Source: CAYSQW01 sp964433135
GTDB taxonomy: Bacteria > Acidobacteriota > Aminicenantia > Aminicenantales > Aminicenantaceae
Direction of reading: 5' to 3'
DNA length: 38,075 nt
Assembly: GCA_964433135.1 (NCBI GenBank)
Contig: CAYSQW010000035.1
Location: 1 to 38,075, forward strand
Shown in pieces: positions 24,225 through 32,217 of the stretch (its first letter is position 1; each line of letters starts with the position of its first letter). The position numbers and the translations under genes are program-made. A model generated the notes under the pieces. The model was not told where the DNA came from. It made no database searches and saw only the letters and a program-made list of their open reading frames with translations.

Positions 24225-25298
24225 TTATTTGGAAAACCGGAAATAGATGACGTCTCCGTCGCAAACCGGATATTCTTTTCCTTCCAAGCGTACGGCTCCG
24301 TGCTGCTTGGCATTTTGCAGAGAACCGTACCGCAGCAGTTCGGTCATGGAAATGACTTCAGCGCGTATGAAACCCTGCTGGATATCGGAATGGATGCTCC
24401 CGGCGGCCAACAGAGCGGAAGTGCCCTTTTCGATGGGCCAGGCTTTGATCTCTTCTTTTCCGATGGTATAAAACGTCACCAGGTTCATAAGGTCATAGGA
24501 AGCTTTGAGAAATCGGGGAAGGCTGAGCTCCTTCAGACCGTATTCTTTAAGGAAAATATCTCTTTCGGCGGTATCCAGCTCAAGGATTTCGGTTTCGATT
24601 TTCAATCCGAAGAGAAGGATCGTAGTGTCGGGTCCTGAAATCGCGCTGAATTTTTCCGGGTGATCGGGGCCTGCGATATCCGATTCGTCGATATTGATGA
24701 TATGCATCAACGGCTTTCGGCTGAGGAAGGCATAGCTGCGTATCAGCTTTTCATCGCTGGGAAGGAGGGACACCTCTCTCAGAGACCGTCCGGCTTCCAG
24801 ATGTCCGCGAAGCGCATGCATGAGTTTTTGCTCCCGCTCGCCTCCCGTTTGGATTCCCCGGCGTGCTTCTTTTTCAAGTTTTTCAAGGCGGGATTCGATT
24901 GAAATCAGATCGATGAGCCGGAGTTCCTCTTCCATCGAAAGGATATTTCCGGCGGGATCGACGCGGTTCGATGTGCCGGAGAACGTATCGTCGTGAAAAG
25001 CACGGACGACATGAGTCAAACCGTCCGCTTTCTTTAGGTGGCTGATGTAGGATGCGTTTTTGACCTGACCGAAGGCCATCCCGGCCAGGTCCGTGTAATC
25101 GATCGCCGTATTTTTCTTCACCTTTTCGGGATATATACTATGGAGGAGATCCAAACGCGGATCCGGGATCGCGCAGGAGCGGATATGAGGTTCTTGTTTT
25201 CCGGAGGAGTAGGTTTCAATCGGGATCCCGGCTCCCGTTAAAAGGTTGAATAGGGTGGTCTTCCCGGTTTTCGGATATCCGAAAAGGGTGAAATTCAT
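24225..25298 (-). CDS. ychF: YchF-like Obg-family P-loop nucleotidase
   Basis: The protein has a P-loop at the very start (FTLFGYPKTGKTTLFNLL), a switch-II-like DYTDLAGMAFG, and a YchF/OLA1-like NxxE element in place of NKxD (MHIINIDESD). A helical insertion (about 125-190) and a C-terminal TGS-like domain (FYTIGKEEIKAWPIEKGTSA, then AGSIHSDIQQGFIRAEVIS) match YchF order. At 357 residues it fits, but many positions diverge and the G1 loop reads KTGKTT rather than NVGKST. Family members prefer ATP and bind ribosomes. It may be a second, divergent copy. Its start is six bases after a -10 box. Confidence 0.8.
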   Translation of the reverse strand: MNFTLFGYPKTGKTTLFNLLTGAGIPIETYSSGKQEPHIRSCAIPDPRLDLLHSIYPEKVKKNTAIDYTDLAGMAFGQVKNASYISHLKKADGLTHVVRAFHDDTFSGTSNRVDPAGNILSMEEELRLIDLISIESRLEKLEKEARRGIQTGGEREQKLMHALRGHLEAGRSLREVSLLPSDEKLIRSYAFLSRKPLMHIINIDESDIAGPDHPEKFSAISGPDTTILLFGLKIETEILELDTAERDIFLKEYGLKELSLPRFLKASYDLMNLVTFYTIGKEEIKAWPIEKGTSALLAAGSIHSDIQQGFIRAEVISMTELLRYGSLQNAKQHGAVRLEGKEYPVCDGDVIYFRFSK

Positions 25299-25304
25299 AA
25301 AATA

Positions 25305-25333
25305 ACAATAGTACCGAAAGCGAAAAACGTCAA
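25305..25333 (-). promoter_or_regulatory. Promoter of the ychF-like gene
   Basis: On the minus strand TTGACG (25333-25328), a 17-bp spacer, and TATTGT (25310-25305). Six bases (TATTTT) separate the -10 box from the ATG, predicting a leaderless transcript. Confidence 0.5.
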
Positions 25334-25375
25334 ATCATGAAGGCCCCGCTGAGGGGGAGGCAGGGATAATCAGAC

Positions 25376-25404
25376 TTGATGATTTTCCTGTTTTCGGATA
25401 TAGT
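25376..25404 (+). promoter_or_regulatory. Promoter of lepB
   Basis: TTGATG (25376-25381), a 17-bp spacer, and TATAGT (25399-25404). The predicted leader is about 17 nt and holds only a weak GGA element before the ATG at 25428. Confidence 0.5.
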
Positions 25405-25427
25405 GTCATATTCGTATATGGATAAAA

Positions 25428-26129
25428 ATGACCAAAAAAAAACAGAAACGGGAAAAAAGTGTTTTTCGTGAATATTTTGAATTGATCGCCGAAACCGCGA
25501 TTTTCGTTTTCTTTGTCATGACTTTCGTGGTTCAAGCTTTTCAAATTCCTACCGGCTCCATGGAACCGACGCTGCTGGTCGGAGATTTTCTGCTGGTGAA
25601 TAAATTCGCTTACGCCAACACGGCCTTTTCCTGGGAAGGAAAAATTCTTCCCAGGAAGGAATTCGAACGCCATGACATCCTCGTCTTCAAATATCCCAAT
25701 GAACTCAACAAAGACTTTGTGAAACGCGTTATCGCCAAACAAGGCGAAAAAGTAGAGATCAAGGATAAACAGGTCTATATCAACGACAGCCCGATCGTTG
25801 AGAATTATAAGGTCCACAGCGATGACCAGGTCTATTCCAAAGACGAGTACTACCGCTACGACGATTTTATCAGGGATAATTATGGCCCGATTGTGGTTCC
25901 TCCCGGACACTGTTTTGTCATGGGAGACAATCGGGATAACAGTGCGGACAGCCGCTACTGGGGATTTCTTCCGGTGGAAAACATCAAGGGGCGTCCCTGG
26001 GTGATCTATTTTTCCTATCGCGCGGAAAGAGATGCCTACTTGAAAACCGGCGTAAAGGACCGGCTGGCGAAATTTGTAAGTTTCATTCCTAAAGCCCGCT
26101 GGAAACGCATCCTCAGGATTATCCAGTAA
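25428..26129 (+). CDS. lepB: Signal peptidase I
   Basis: LepB cleaves signal peptides of exported proteins at the outer face of the inner membrane. After a lysine-rich tail there is one membrane helix (about 22-38), then the catalytic serine in QIPTGSMEPTL (Ser44), the general-base lysine in DFVKRVIAKQGE (Lys99), and the box MGDNRDNSADSRYWG. An insertion of about 25 residues between the KVEIKD strand and the C-terminal box gives 233 residues, a form I associate with Acidobacteriota-like genomes. It is divergent from the ychF-like gene. Confidence 0.95.
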   Translation: MTKKKQKREKSVFREYFELIAETAIFVFFVMTFVVQAFQIPTGSMEPTLLVGDFLLVNKFAYANTAFSWEGKILPRKEFERHDILVFKYPNELNKDFVKRVIAKQGEKVEIKDKQVYINDSPIVENYKVHSDDQVYSKDEYYRYDDFIRDNYGPIVVPPGHCFVMGDNRDNSADSRYWGFLPVENIKGRPWVIYFSYRAERDAYLKTGVKDRLAKFVSFIPKARWKRILRIIQ

Positions 26130-26186
26130 TTCCATCCGGCCGATTGCCTCCTCCATAAATAATGAGATTTTCTCCGGATTTATTCG

Positions 26187-26199
26187 TTATTTGAAATAA
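26187..26199. promoter_or_regulatory. Operator-like palindrome before the four-helix-bundle gene
   Basis: TTATTTGAAATAA is a perfect 6-bp inverted repeat around one central base, lying directly ahead of the Shine-Dalgarno AAGGAGG. It could be a small operator or a chance AT-rich palindrome. Confidence 0.25.
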
Positions 26200-26209
26200 G
26201 GAGGAGAAT

Positions 26210-26587
26210 ATGACTGAGAGGATAAACGGCATAAGTCAGGAATGTTGGAGTCAAGCTAAGGATCTGGTTGTCTCACTCTTTCATTTTTTTCCCGGCGGAT
26301 GGGAAGACCACGGTATTTGTTGGGATATTCCGGTAAAACATTCGGCGGTTGCCGTCGCCGCGCACATAGCGGCGGGTCGTGAAGGTCGGACCCGGCGTCA
26401 GTCCCGCCATTCGATTTCCGCGGCTCAGGCCGCCGCAGGGGAATTGTGGGCGCGGCTTATCATTCTCAGAGACGTGGGGATCCTTCCGGAAGGAGATTTT
26501 TTGGATTTGAATGATCGGTTGACCCGGCTGCGTTCGCTGATCAGAAAGATGCGAGTTGAACGATTGCGGTCCCGTTTCAGCGGATAA
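26210..26587 (+). CDS. Four-helix-bundle protein (23S rRNA IVP family)
   Basis: The 125-residue protein fits the small four-helix-bundle family first seen in proteins encoded in 23S rRNA intervening sequences: SQAKDLVVSLFHFFP, IPVKHSAVAVAAHIAAGREG, SISAAQAAAGELWARLIIL and LDLNDRLTRLRSLIRKM correspond to the four helices in order, and AAHIAAGR matches the family's IPSNIAEG position. It is more basic and divergent than most. GGAGG precedes the ATG. Here it is a free-standing gene with no rRNA nearby. Function is unknown; members form pentamers and may bind nucleic acid or other proteins. Confidence 0.75.
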   Translation: MTERINGISQECWSQAKDLVVSLFHFFPGGWEDHGICWDIPVKHSAVAVAAHIAAGREGRTRRQSRHSISAAQAAAGELWARLIILRDVGILPEGDFLDLNDRLTRLRSLIRKMRVERLRSRFSG

Positions 26588-26602
26588 GCATGACTCCATT
26601 AT

Positions 26603-28267
26603 CTATTTTTCAGGTTGCTTTTGAGGGGATTTGATGTCGATCTCTTCGTAAGAAGAAATATAGAGCACCGGATTCTCGATTTTATACTCAGGCCGCAGCA
26701 TGGAGCTGTTGACGACTCCGTCCATATCCTTCCCGACCGGAAGCCCGAGATAGTTGAGCAGGGTGGGTGCCATATCGATGAGTCTCATCCCTTCGATGTT
26801 TTTTCCGTGGATGATCTCTTTTCCGAAGAAGAAAATCACCCCTTCGGGAGCGTTGTCATGGTAAGCCGAAATTTCAGCCTCTCCCAGAATCCATTCTATG
26901 ATACGCTTCCAGTAGGGAAGCGGTTCGATCCCATGTGGAGAATAAACGACCAGAAGCTCATCTTCCTTCAGAGATGCCAGATATTTTCCGATCACCTGAT
27001 CGTAATATTGGTAGTAGCGCTCGATGACGGAATTGTATTTGTTGATCTCTTCCTGTTCCAGGTCGCCGAAAGCCGAAGGAAAGTTGTATTTGTAAAAATT
27101 GGCTTCAACCGTATCCAATCCATTCAACAGGAAATAAACCAGCTGCGGATCGGTTTCAGCGATTTCCCTGGAAACGGATTCTTCAAATTCGGCGTCGAGA
27201 TAAAATACCTTTTTGGCGATTTCGAAAATATCGTTTTGTTCAAAAATCTGATTCTTGAAAAATTGGTTCAGGAGGGTTTCGCTCTTAGGAGAGGGAGTGT
27301 CGATGCGGAAGGAGTAAGGCCAATCTCTCAGAAGGGATATCGATTCGTTTTCAGAAAAAATCTCCCAGATGTTTTTGGTGTGGGATTCAGTAGGGGAAAC
27401 TTCGATATTCAGAATCCCGAGCCGGGTCAGCTGTTTGAAAAAAATATAACGCGGCGTAACGGATATGCATTGCTTGAAATTCAAGAGCCGGTAAACCGTT
27501 TCCGACAACCTGCGGTGCTGGGAAGGATATTTCCCCGTGTTGAAAGAGGTATTCAAGACGATCGGCGTGTTGGGAGAGAAACTTTCGAGTTTACCCCAGC
27601 AGCCTTCTTCCAGGAGCCATGTAAAGTTGGGGAGCTTTTCCTCGGCGATCAAAGGGATGATGAAGTCGAAGCTGAGGCCTTCCATCCCGATGACGGTCAG
27701 CTTGTTCCGGATCTTTTTCGCCTCCATATAGGCGACTTTCGTCGGGGCCGCCGGACCTGAATAGTCGAGACGTTTCCAGACCAGGTAGGAAAATCCGGCG
27801 CCGAAAAGAAGGAAATAGATAAGATAGAAAAGAACGTTCTTTTTGTAATGATGAAACCTGTAAAATACCAGCGGACCCAAGAGAACCAGCAGAAATAGAG
27901 CGAGGGATTGGGTGTTGAAAATATTCCGGAGTTCATGATCGAAGAAAGAATCGAAATAACGATAATTAGCCCGGGCTATCAAGAAAAAGAGGATGAAAAG
28001 CAGCGAGAAGTTCATGGAGAGAAAGGAGGGAGAAATGAAGGCGATCTTGAGTCTCCTCCCCGAAAAAAACTGGATAATGAAGAAGGCCGTAATCAAGGCT
28101 CCCGTAATCAACAGGCCGTAGCTCAACATGAGAAACAGAGTCAGCTGGCCGAAGAACAAAGGCTGAAAGCTCAGATTGATATTGATATCCAGGATGAGAA
28201 GCGCCAGGAGGGCGCAGAAGACGATGCCGCAGAGAAGAGAGTTGAAAAATACTTTAAGAAATTTCAT
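26603..28267 (-). CDS. Membrane protein with alkaline-phosphatase/phosphodiesterase-fold domain
   Basis: Six or so membrane segments (about 5-163) are followed by an alkaline-phosphatase-superfamily domain (about 190-530) of the type I phosphodiesterase kind. Compared with the family pattern, the first metal aspartate is Glu196 (VIGMEGLSFD), the D...H pair reads LDTVEANFY with Asn390, and the usual DHG is SPHG (442-446), while His445 and His470 (YHDNAPEG) remain. So it may be inactive or use altered chemistry. By analogy it could modify a lipid or glycan headgroup. The start at 28267 is chosen over an ATG 12 codons upstream because of the domain start and the promoter position. It is convergent with the four-helix-bundle gene. 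Confidence 0.72.
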   Translation of the reverse strand: MKFLKVFFNSLLCGIVFCALLALLILDININLSFQPLFFGQLTLFLMLSYGLLITGALITAFFIIQFFSGRRLKIAFISPSFLSMNFSLLFILFFLIARANYRYFDSFFDHELRNIFNTQSLALFLLVLLGPLVFYRFHHYKKNVLFYLIYFLLFGAGFSYLVWKRLDYSGPAAPTKVAYMEAKKIRNKLTVIGMEGLSFDFIIPLIAEEKLPNFTWLLEEGCWGKLESFSPNTPIVLNTSFNTGKYPSQHRRLSETVYRLLNFKQCISVTPRYIFFKQLTRLGILNIEVSPTESHTKNIWEIFSENESISLLRDWPYSFRIDTPSPKSETLLNQFFKNQIFEQNDIFEIAKKVFYLDAEFEESVSREIAETDPQLVYFLLNGLDTVEANFYKYNFPSAFGDLEQEEINKYNSVIERYYQYYDQVIGKYLASLKEDELLVVYSPHGIEPLPYWKRIIEWILGEAEISAYHDNAPEGVIFFFGKEIIHGKNIEGMRLIDMAPTLLNYLGLPVGKDMDGVVNSSMLRPEYKIENPVLYISSYEEIDIKSPQKQPEK

Positions 28268-28274
28268 TATAAAA

Positions 28275-28303
28275 AAATTATCATGATTTAAGGCACCGGT
28301 CAA
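28275..28303 (-). promoter_or_regulatory. Possible promoter of the phosphodiesterase-fold gene
   Basis: On the minus strand TTGACC (28303-28298), a 17-bp spacer, and TAATTT (28280-28275) place the ATG seven bases after the -10 box. GATAAT overlaps two bases upstream with a 15-bp spacer as an alternative. No Shine-Dalgarno sequence is present. Confidence 0.4.
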
Positions 28304-28435
28304 CCGGCATCCCCGGTTAAGAGTGGTTTTCGGCTGTCGGCTCCGCGCCGGTACCGGTATTGTAAGAGAATATATATAAAAGGAAGGTCAAACGGCATAA
28401 GATGTTGTTTTTGAGAAATGGTTTATGAGAGCGTC
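28304..28435. other. Divergent intergenic region with GC palindrome
   Basis: The stretch between divergent promoters contains the perfect 10-bp palindrome CCGGTACCGG (28348-28357) followed by a very AT-rich run. It may be a regulatory site; no gene or RNA is evident. Confidence 0.25.
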
Positions 28436-28464
28436 TTGCACGGTTGAGAGCCAACGATTAGAAT
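28436..28464 (+). promoter_or_regulatory. Promoter of the SAM hydroxide adenosyltransferase gene
   Basis: TTGCAC (28436-28441), a 17-bp spacer, and TAGAAT (28459-28464). The ATG at 28473 follows eight bases later (AGAAGCCC), nearly the same string as before ispG. Confidence 0.55.
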
Positions 28465-28472
28465 AGAAGCCC

Positions 28473-29291
28473 ATGGGACCTCAACGACCGCTGATTGCGC
28501 TTTTGACCGATTTTGGTGAGGATGATTATTTCGTCGCCTCCCTGAAAGGGGTCATCGCTTCCATCAATCCGCAGGTCATGACCGTGGATATCACCCACCG
28601 CATCCCCTCCTATGATATCGTCGCCGGCGCTTTCGTCCTTTACGCGGCCTGCCGTTTTTTTCCTCCGGGGACGGTATTTCTGGCCGTCGTCGATCCCGGA
28701 GTGGGCACCGAACGGGAAATATTGGTGGCGGAAACCGACGCGCACGCTTTCGTGGGGCCTAATAATGGACTGTTGAGCTTGGCGCTGGAAGCGGGAAATC
28801 TGAAACAGCTCCGGTACGCCACCAATCCCGATTATTTTTTGCCTGAAATCAGTCGAACTTTTGAAGCGCGGGATAAGATGGCGCCGATCGCGGCTCACCT
28901 GACGTCCCATGTCCCTCTATGCGAATTCGGCGCTTCAGCGGCCGGATTCATCCGAACCCTTCCTCTCAATCCTGAATTTGGAACAAAACGGCTTTCGGGG
29001 CGGATTCTGTATGTCGATAAATTTGGGAATCTGGTGACGAATATCCCTTCCGGATGGAGGGAGGCATGGCCCATTGCTCGGGCGATGGGGCCTGATTGTT
29101 CCTTTGCTCTGGAGATCGGCGGGAGCGAAATCGTTCGTTTTTCGCATGACTATCTTTCGGCTCCCGAGGGGGAGCTGTTTGTGTTGGAAGGGAGCCAGGG
29201 ATTGCTTGAAATCTCTCTGAGAAGGAGCTCGGCGGCCGCGCGGCTGGGAGTTAGAGCGGGCGCCCCCGTCATATTGAGACTGCGCCCCTGA
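28473..29291 (+). CDS. SAM hydroxide adenosyltransferase (DUF62 family)
   Basis: Proteins of this family hydrolyse S-adenosylmethionine to adenosine and methionine using an activated hydroxide; relatives are fluorinases and chlorinases. The N-terminal domain carries LIALLTDFGEDDYFVASLKG and DITHRIPSYDI; LAVVDPGVGTEREILVAE holds the conserved aspartate and arginine of the hydrolase type, and FVGPNNGLLS follows. The C-terminal beta domain includes ILYVDKFGNLVTNI. The 272 residues match the family. The fluorinase-specific loop is not evident, so simple SAM hydrolysis is the likely activity. No Shine-Dalgarno sequence is present. Confidence 0.9.
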   Translation: MGPQRPLIALLTDFGEDDYFVASLKGVIASINPQVMTVDITHRIPSYDIVAGAFVLYAACRFFPPGTVFLAVVDPGVGTEREILVAETDAHAFVGPNNGLLSLALEAGNLKQLRYATNPDYFLPEISRTFEARDKMAPIAAHLTSHVPLCEFGASAAGFIRTLPLNPEFGTKRLSGRILYVDKFGNLVTNIPSGWREAWPIARAMGPDCSFALEIGGSEIVRFSHDYLSAPEGELFVLEGSQGLLEISLRRSSAAARLGVRAGAPVILRLRP

Positions 29292-29345
29292 TCGGCGGGA
29301 AAGGGAATCCGGAGGGGATTTAGGCGGTTCTGCGTATCAGGCTGC

Positions 29346-29375
29346 TTGTTATGGCGGTCGGCTTATGCGTATAAT
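29346..29375 (+). promoter_or_regulatory. Promoter of recD2
   Basis: TTGTTA (29346-29351), an 18-bp spacer, and perfect TATAAT (29370-29375). A transcript from it would start near 29382, inside the upstream extension of the open frame, which supports the downstream ATG at 29418 as the real start. Confidence 0.45.
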
Positions 29376-29417
29376 GAATTCGGAAAAACCCCGGCTGCCG
29401 TCAGTGGTGAAATCATT

Positions 29418-31619
29418 ATGGATTATATCGAAGGAACGATTGAATCGATTGTTTTTTACAATCCGGAGACAGGCTATACGGTTTGCCGATTTAAACCGGT
29501 TGGGGAGGAACTCTGGACGATCGTCGGAACGTTTCCTCCTCTCTCTCCAGGGGAGGTTGTCAAGGTAAAGGGGCAGTGGGAACTCAATCCCCGGTTCGGG
29601 AAGCAGTTCAAGACGGACAATTATATTCCGGTTCTGCCGTCTTCCGTGAATGGTATCGAAAAATTTCTTTCATCCGGCATGATCAAGGGGATCGGCCCCG
29701 TTCTGGCGAAGCGCATCGTGAGCCGTTTCGGGAAAGAGACGTTGTCCGTTCTTTCCGGGAAGGCGGGCCGGCTTCGGGAAGTCGAAGGTCTGGGCTCCGT
29801 GAAGATGAAGGAGATCCGAAATTCCTGGGCGGAGCATGAGGACATCCGCGAGCTGATCATGTTTTTGCAGGAACACAACATATCGACGGGATTGGCCACC
29901 CGGATCTACCGGCAGTACGGGAAAAATTCGTTTCGGATCCTCAACACCAATCCGTATCAGGCTTGTCATGACATATGGGGGGTCGGCTTCAGAACCGCCG
30001 ATCAAATGGCGCTCAAGCTGGGGATGAACCCAACGTCTCCGGAGCGAATCAAAGCCTTTATCGCCTATGCTCTCGAAAAAGACAATGAGCACGGACATGT
30101 TTTTTCCAAACGGTCCGACCTTCTGAAGAGTGCCGTTCAGGAGCTGGGAGCCGAAGAAGAAAAAGTGCGGGAGGCACTGGCCGAATTGGCGGCCCGAAAA
30201 CACGTCATCGTTGAAACAGGCGAAGAAGACGCGGCGGTTTACCTGCCTTTTTTCTTTCATGCCCAAAACGAAGTGGCGCAAGGTCTCGTCAAGTTGTCCG
30301 CGGTTCCTTTAAATAATCCGCAGTTCGACATCGACAAAGCGATCTCCGTGATCGAATCCCTGGAGGATATCCATTTTTCGCCGAAACAGAAACGAGCCGT
30401 CGCCGAGTGCTTCTCAAAAAAATTATTGGTGATCACCGGGGGACCGGGGACGGGTAAAACCACGATCATCCGCGCCGTCGTGGAGATTTTCCGGAAATGG
30501 GGAAGGCTGGTTTTGCTGATGGCTCCCACGGGGAGGGCCGCCAAACGGCTGGCGGAAGCATCCGGTTGTGAAGCGAAGACAATCCACCGGACTTTGGAAT
30601 TCAATCCTAAATTGGGAAGTTTCCGGCGTGATGAAAACCGCCCTCTTTCGGGTGACGCCTTGATCGTGGATGAATTTTCGATGGTTGATCTTCCGTTGAT
30701 GTATCATCTGCTCAAAGCCATGCCGCCCTGGATGCGTTTGATTCTGGTCGGAGACAAAGATCAGCTGCCTTCCGTAGGCCCCGGAAATCTGCTGCATGAA
30801 ATCATCACGTCCCACCGGGTTGAAGTGGTCGAATTGGATGAGATATTTCGTCAAGCTCACGGAAGCTTGATTGTGAGCAACGCCCATCGGATCAATCAGG
30901 GAAAATCTTTGATCCGTCCGGAAAAAGGGGATAAAGAATCCGATTTCTACTTTCTTTCAGCTGAAAACGAAGATGCCGCGTTCCAAAAAATCATGACTCT
31001 TTGCGAGGACCGGATTCCCCGGCGTTTTGGATTGGATCCACGCTCCCCCCAGATCCAGGTGATCAGTCCCATGTACAGGGGGCTGGTGGGCGTGGATAAT
31101 CTCAACCATGAATTGCAGAAGCGGTTGAATCCGCAGCCGAAGGGATTAAAATTGGGAAATCGCGAGATAAGAAGAGAAGACAAGGTCATGCAGATCCGCA
31201 ACAATTATGAAAAAGAGGTTTTCAATGGGGATATCGGGATCGTTAAAGAGATCGATCCTCCGCAGTTCCGGATCTCGATAGATTTCGACGGTCGTGTCCT
31301 CACCTACGAGAGGGAAGAGATGAACGAGATCGTGCTGGCGTATGCCGTTTCCGTTCATAAATCACAGGGAAGCGAGTACCAATCAGTCGTTATCCCGCTT
31401 CTCACCCAACATTACATCATGCTTCAGCGAAATCTTTTTTATACCGCTTTGACCCGGGCGAAGAAACTGAGCTGTGTGGTGGGATCTTACAAAGCGCTGC
31501 ATATCGCCATCAAGAATGATAAGCCCGTCAAGCGAAACTGCAGGTTGAAGGATCGGTTGATGGAGATCGCTTCCCCATTAGGAACGGATCCCGCAATCGG
31601 GACACCGAAGGAAGATTGA
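29418..31619 (+). CDS. recD2: ATP-dependent 5'-3' DNA helicase RecD2
   Basis: RecD2 is a superfamily 1B helicase found without RecBC partners and linked to replication and mismatch repair. It starts with an OB-like N-terminal domain (DYIEGTIESIVFYNPETGYT), helix-hairpin-helix repeats (GMIKGIGPVLAKRIVSRFG), then the P-loop VITGGPGTGKTTIIRAVV, Walker B region ALIVDEFSMVDLPLMYHLL, motif LVGDKDQLPSVGPGNLL, and C-terminal VHKSQGSEYQSVVIPL and NLFYTALTRAKK. ATG 29418 (733 residues) is preferred: it fits the family start, has GGTGA eight bases upstream, and lies after the promoter. Upstream the frame continues for 24 atypical codons. Confidence 0.95.
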   Translation: MDYIEGTIESIVFYNPETGYTVCRFKPVGEELWTIVGTFPPLSPGEVVKVKGQWELNPRFGKQFKTDNYIPVLPSSVNGIEKFLSSGMIKGIGPVLAKRIVSRFGKETLSVLSGKAGRLREVEGLGSVKMKEIRNSWAEHEDIRELIMFLQEHNISTGLATRIYRQYGKNSFRILNTNPYQACHDIWGVGFRTADQMALKLGMNPTSPERIKAFIAYALEKDNEHGHVFSKRSDLLKSAVQELGAEEEKVREALAELAARKHVIVETGEEDAAVYLPFFFHAQNEVAQGLVKLSAVPLNNPQFDIDKAISVIESLEDIHFSPKQKRAVAECFSKKLLVITGGPGTGKTTIIRAVVEIFRKWGRLVLLMAPTGRAAKRLAEASGCEAKTIHRTLEFNPKLGSFRRDENRPLSGDALIVDEFSMVDLPLMYHLLKAMPPWMRLILVGDKDQLPSVGPGNLLHEIITSHRVEVVELDEIFRQAHGSLIVSNAHRINQGKSLIRPEKGDKESDFYFLSAENEDAAFQKIMTLCEDRIPRRFGLDPRSPQIQVISPMYRGLVGVDNLNHELQKRLNPQPKGLKLGNREIRREDKVMQIRNNYEKEVFNGDIGIVKEIDPPQFRISIDFDGRVLTYEREEMNEIVLAYAVSVHKSQGSEYQSVVIPLLTQHYIMLQRNLFYTALTRAKKLSCVVGSYKALHIAIKNDKPVKRNCRLKDRLMEIASPLGTDPAIGTPKED

Positions 31620-31674
31620 TTTGCTTTCCCGGTTTGCGTTAAGCTTTGTACGGGACGCGAAAACAAGATAAAGC

Positions 31675-31693
31675 GGGCTGGATTATTCAGCCC
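31675..31693 (+). other. Short hairpin in the leader of the SH3b gene
   Basis: GGGCTG (31675-31680) and CAGCCC (31688-31693) can pair around a 7-nt loop. There is no T-run. It could be the end of recD2 transcription or a leader stem; evidence is thin. Confidence 0.2.
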
Positions 31694-31728
31694 CGGCGGA
31701 TTTGAAATAGAAAAAGCGAGGAGGCGGG

Positions 31729-32217
31729 ATGAAAAAGTCCTTTCGATATCTTAGGATCCCGGGGATACTTTTGTGCGTGACGGTTTCGGTCCTGATTGCC
31801 CAAACATTGATCGTCAAGGTCCAAAGCACCAATCTGAGGAGGGAACCGAAGTTCTATGCTCCCACCATTGCGGTGCTTAGGGCGGGAACCGTGTTGGAAC
31901 AGATCGGATCCCAGGAAGGCTGGATGAAAGTCAGAACCGCCTCGGGAATCGAGGGGTGGATTCACGGCAGCGCAGTGGACGTGAAAAAATTTCGATTGAG
32001 CGCTCTGGGGAAAACGCCGCAGGCTCAGGCCAGTGCTAATGAAGTGGCTTTGGCCGGGAAGGGATTCAACAAACAGGTCGAACAGCAGTACCGAGCGACG
32101 CACGCGGATGTCAGCTTCGCCTGGGTTGATGCCATGCTGAAATTGAAAGTCAGTTCCGAGGAACTGCGAAAATTCATGATGCAGGGCAAGCTTGGAGAGT
32201 ACGGAGGCGCCAAATGA
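31729..32217 (+). CDS. Exported SH3b-domain protein
   Basis: After a basic start and a hydrophobic segment (about 9-24, a probable signal peptide or anchor) comes a bacterial SH3 domain (about 26-86: VKVQSTNLRREPKFYAPTIA, then VLRAGTVLEQIGSQEGWMKV and GIEGWIHGSAV). Such domains bind cell-wall peptides or act as protein adaptors. The C-terminal 75 residues are helical and of unknown type. AGGAGG precedes the ATG. It overlaps the M48 protease gene by four bases (ATGA), so the two are probably translated together and may work together in the envelope. Confidence 0.8.
   Translation: MKKSFRYLRIPGILLCVTVSVLIAQTLIVKVQSTNLRREPKFYAPTIAVLRAGTVLEQIGSQEGWMKVRTASGIEGWIHGSAVDVKKFRLSALGKTPQAQASANEVALAGKGFNKQVEQQYRATHADVSFAWVDAMLKLKVSSEELRKFMMQGKLGEYGGAK

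Noticed and set aside
26615..27760. 381-codon plus-strand open frame opposite the phosphodiesterase-fold gene
   Set aside because: It is a shadow of the real minus-strand gene: it has no domain pattern, and the opposite frame shows membrane segments and a recognisable fold.
29346..29417. Upstream 24-codon extension of recD2
   Set aside because: The extension contains the promoter -10 box and does not resemble RecD2; the ATG at 29418 has a plausible ribosome site and family-like start.
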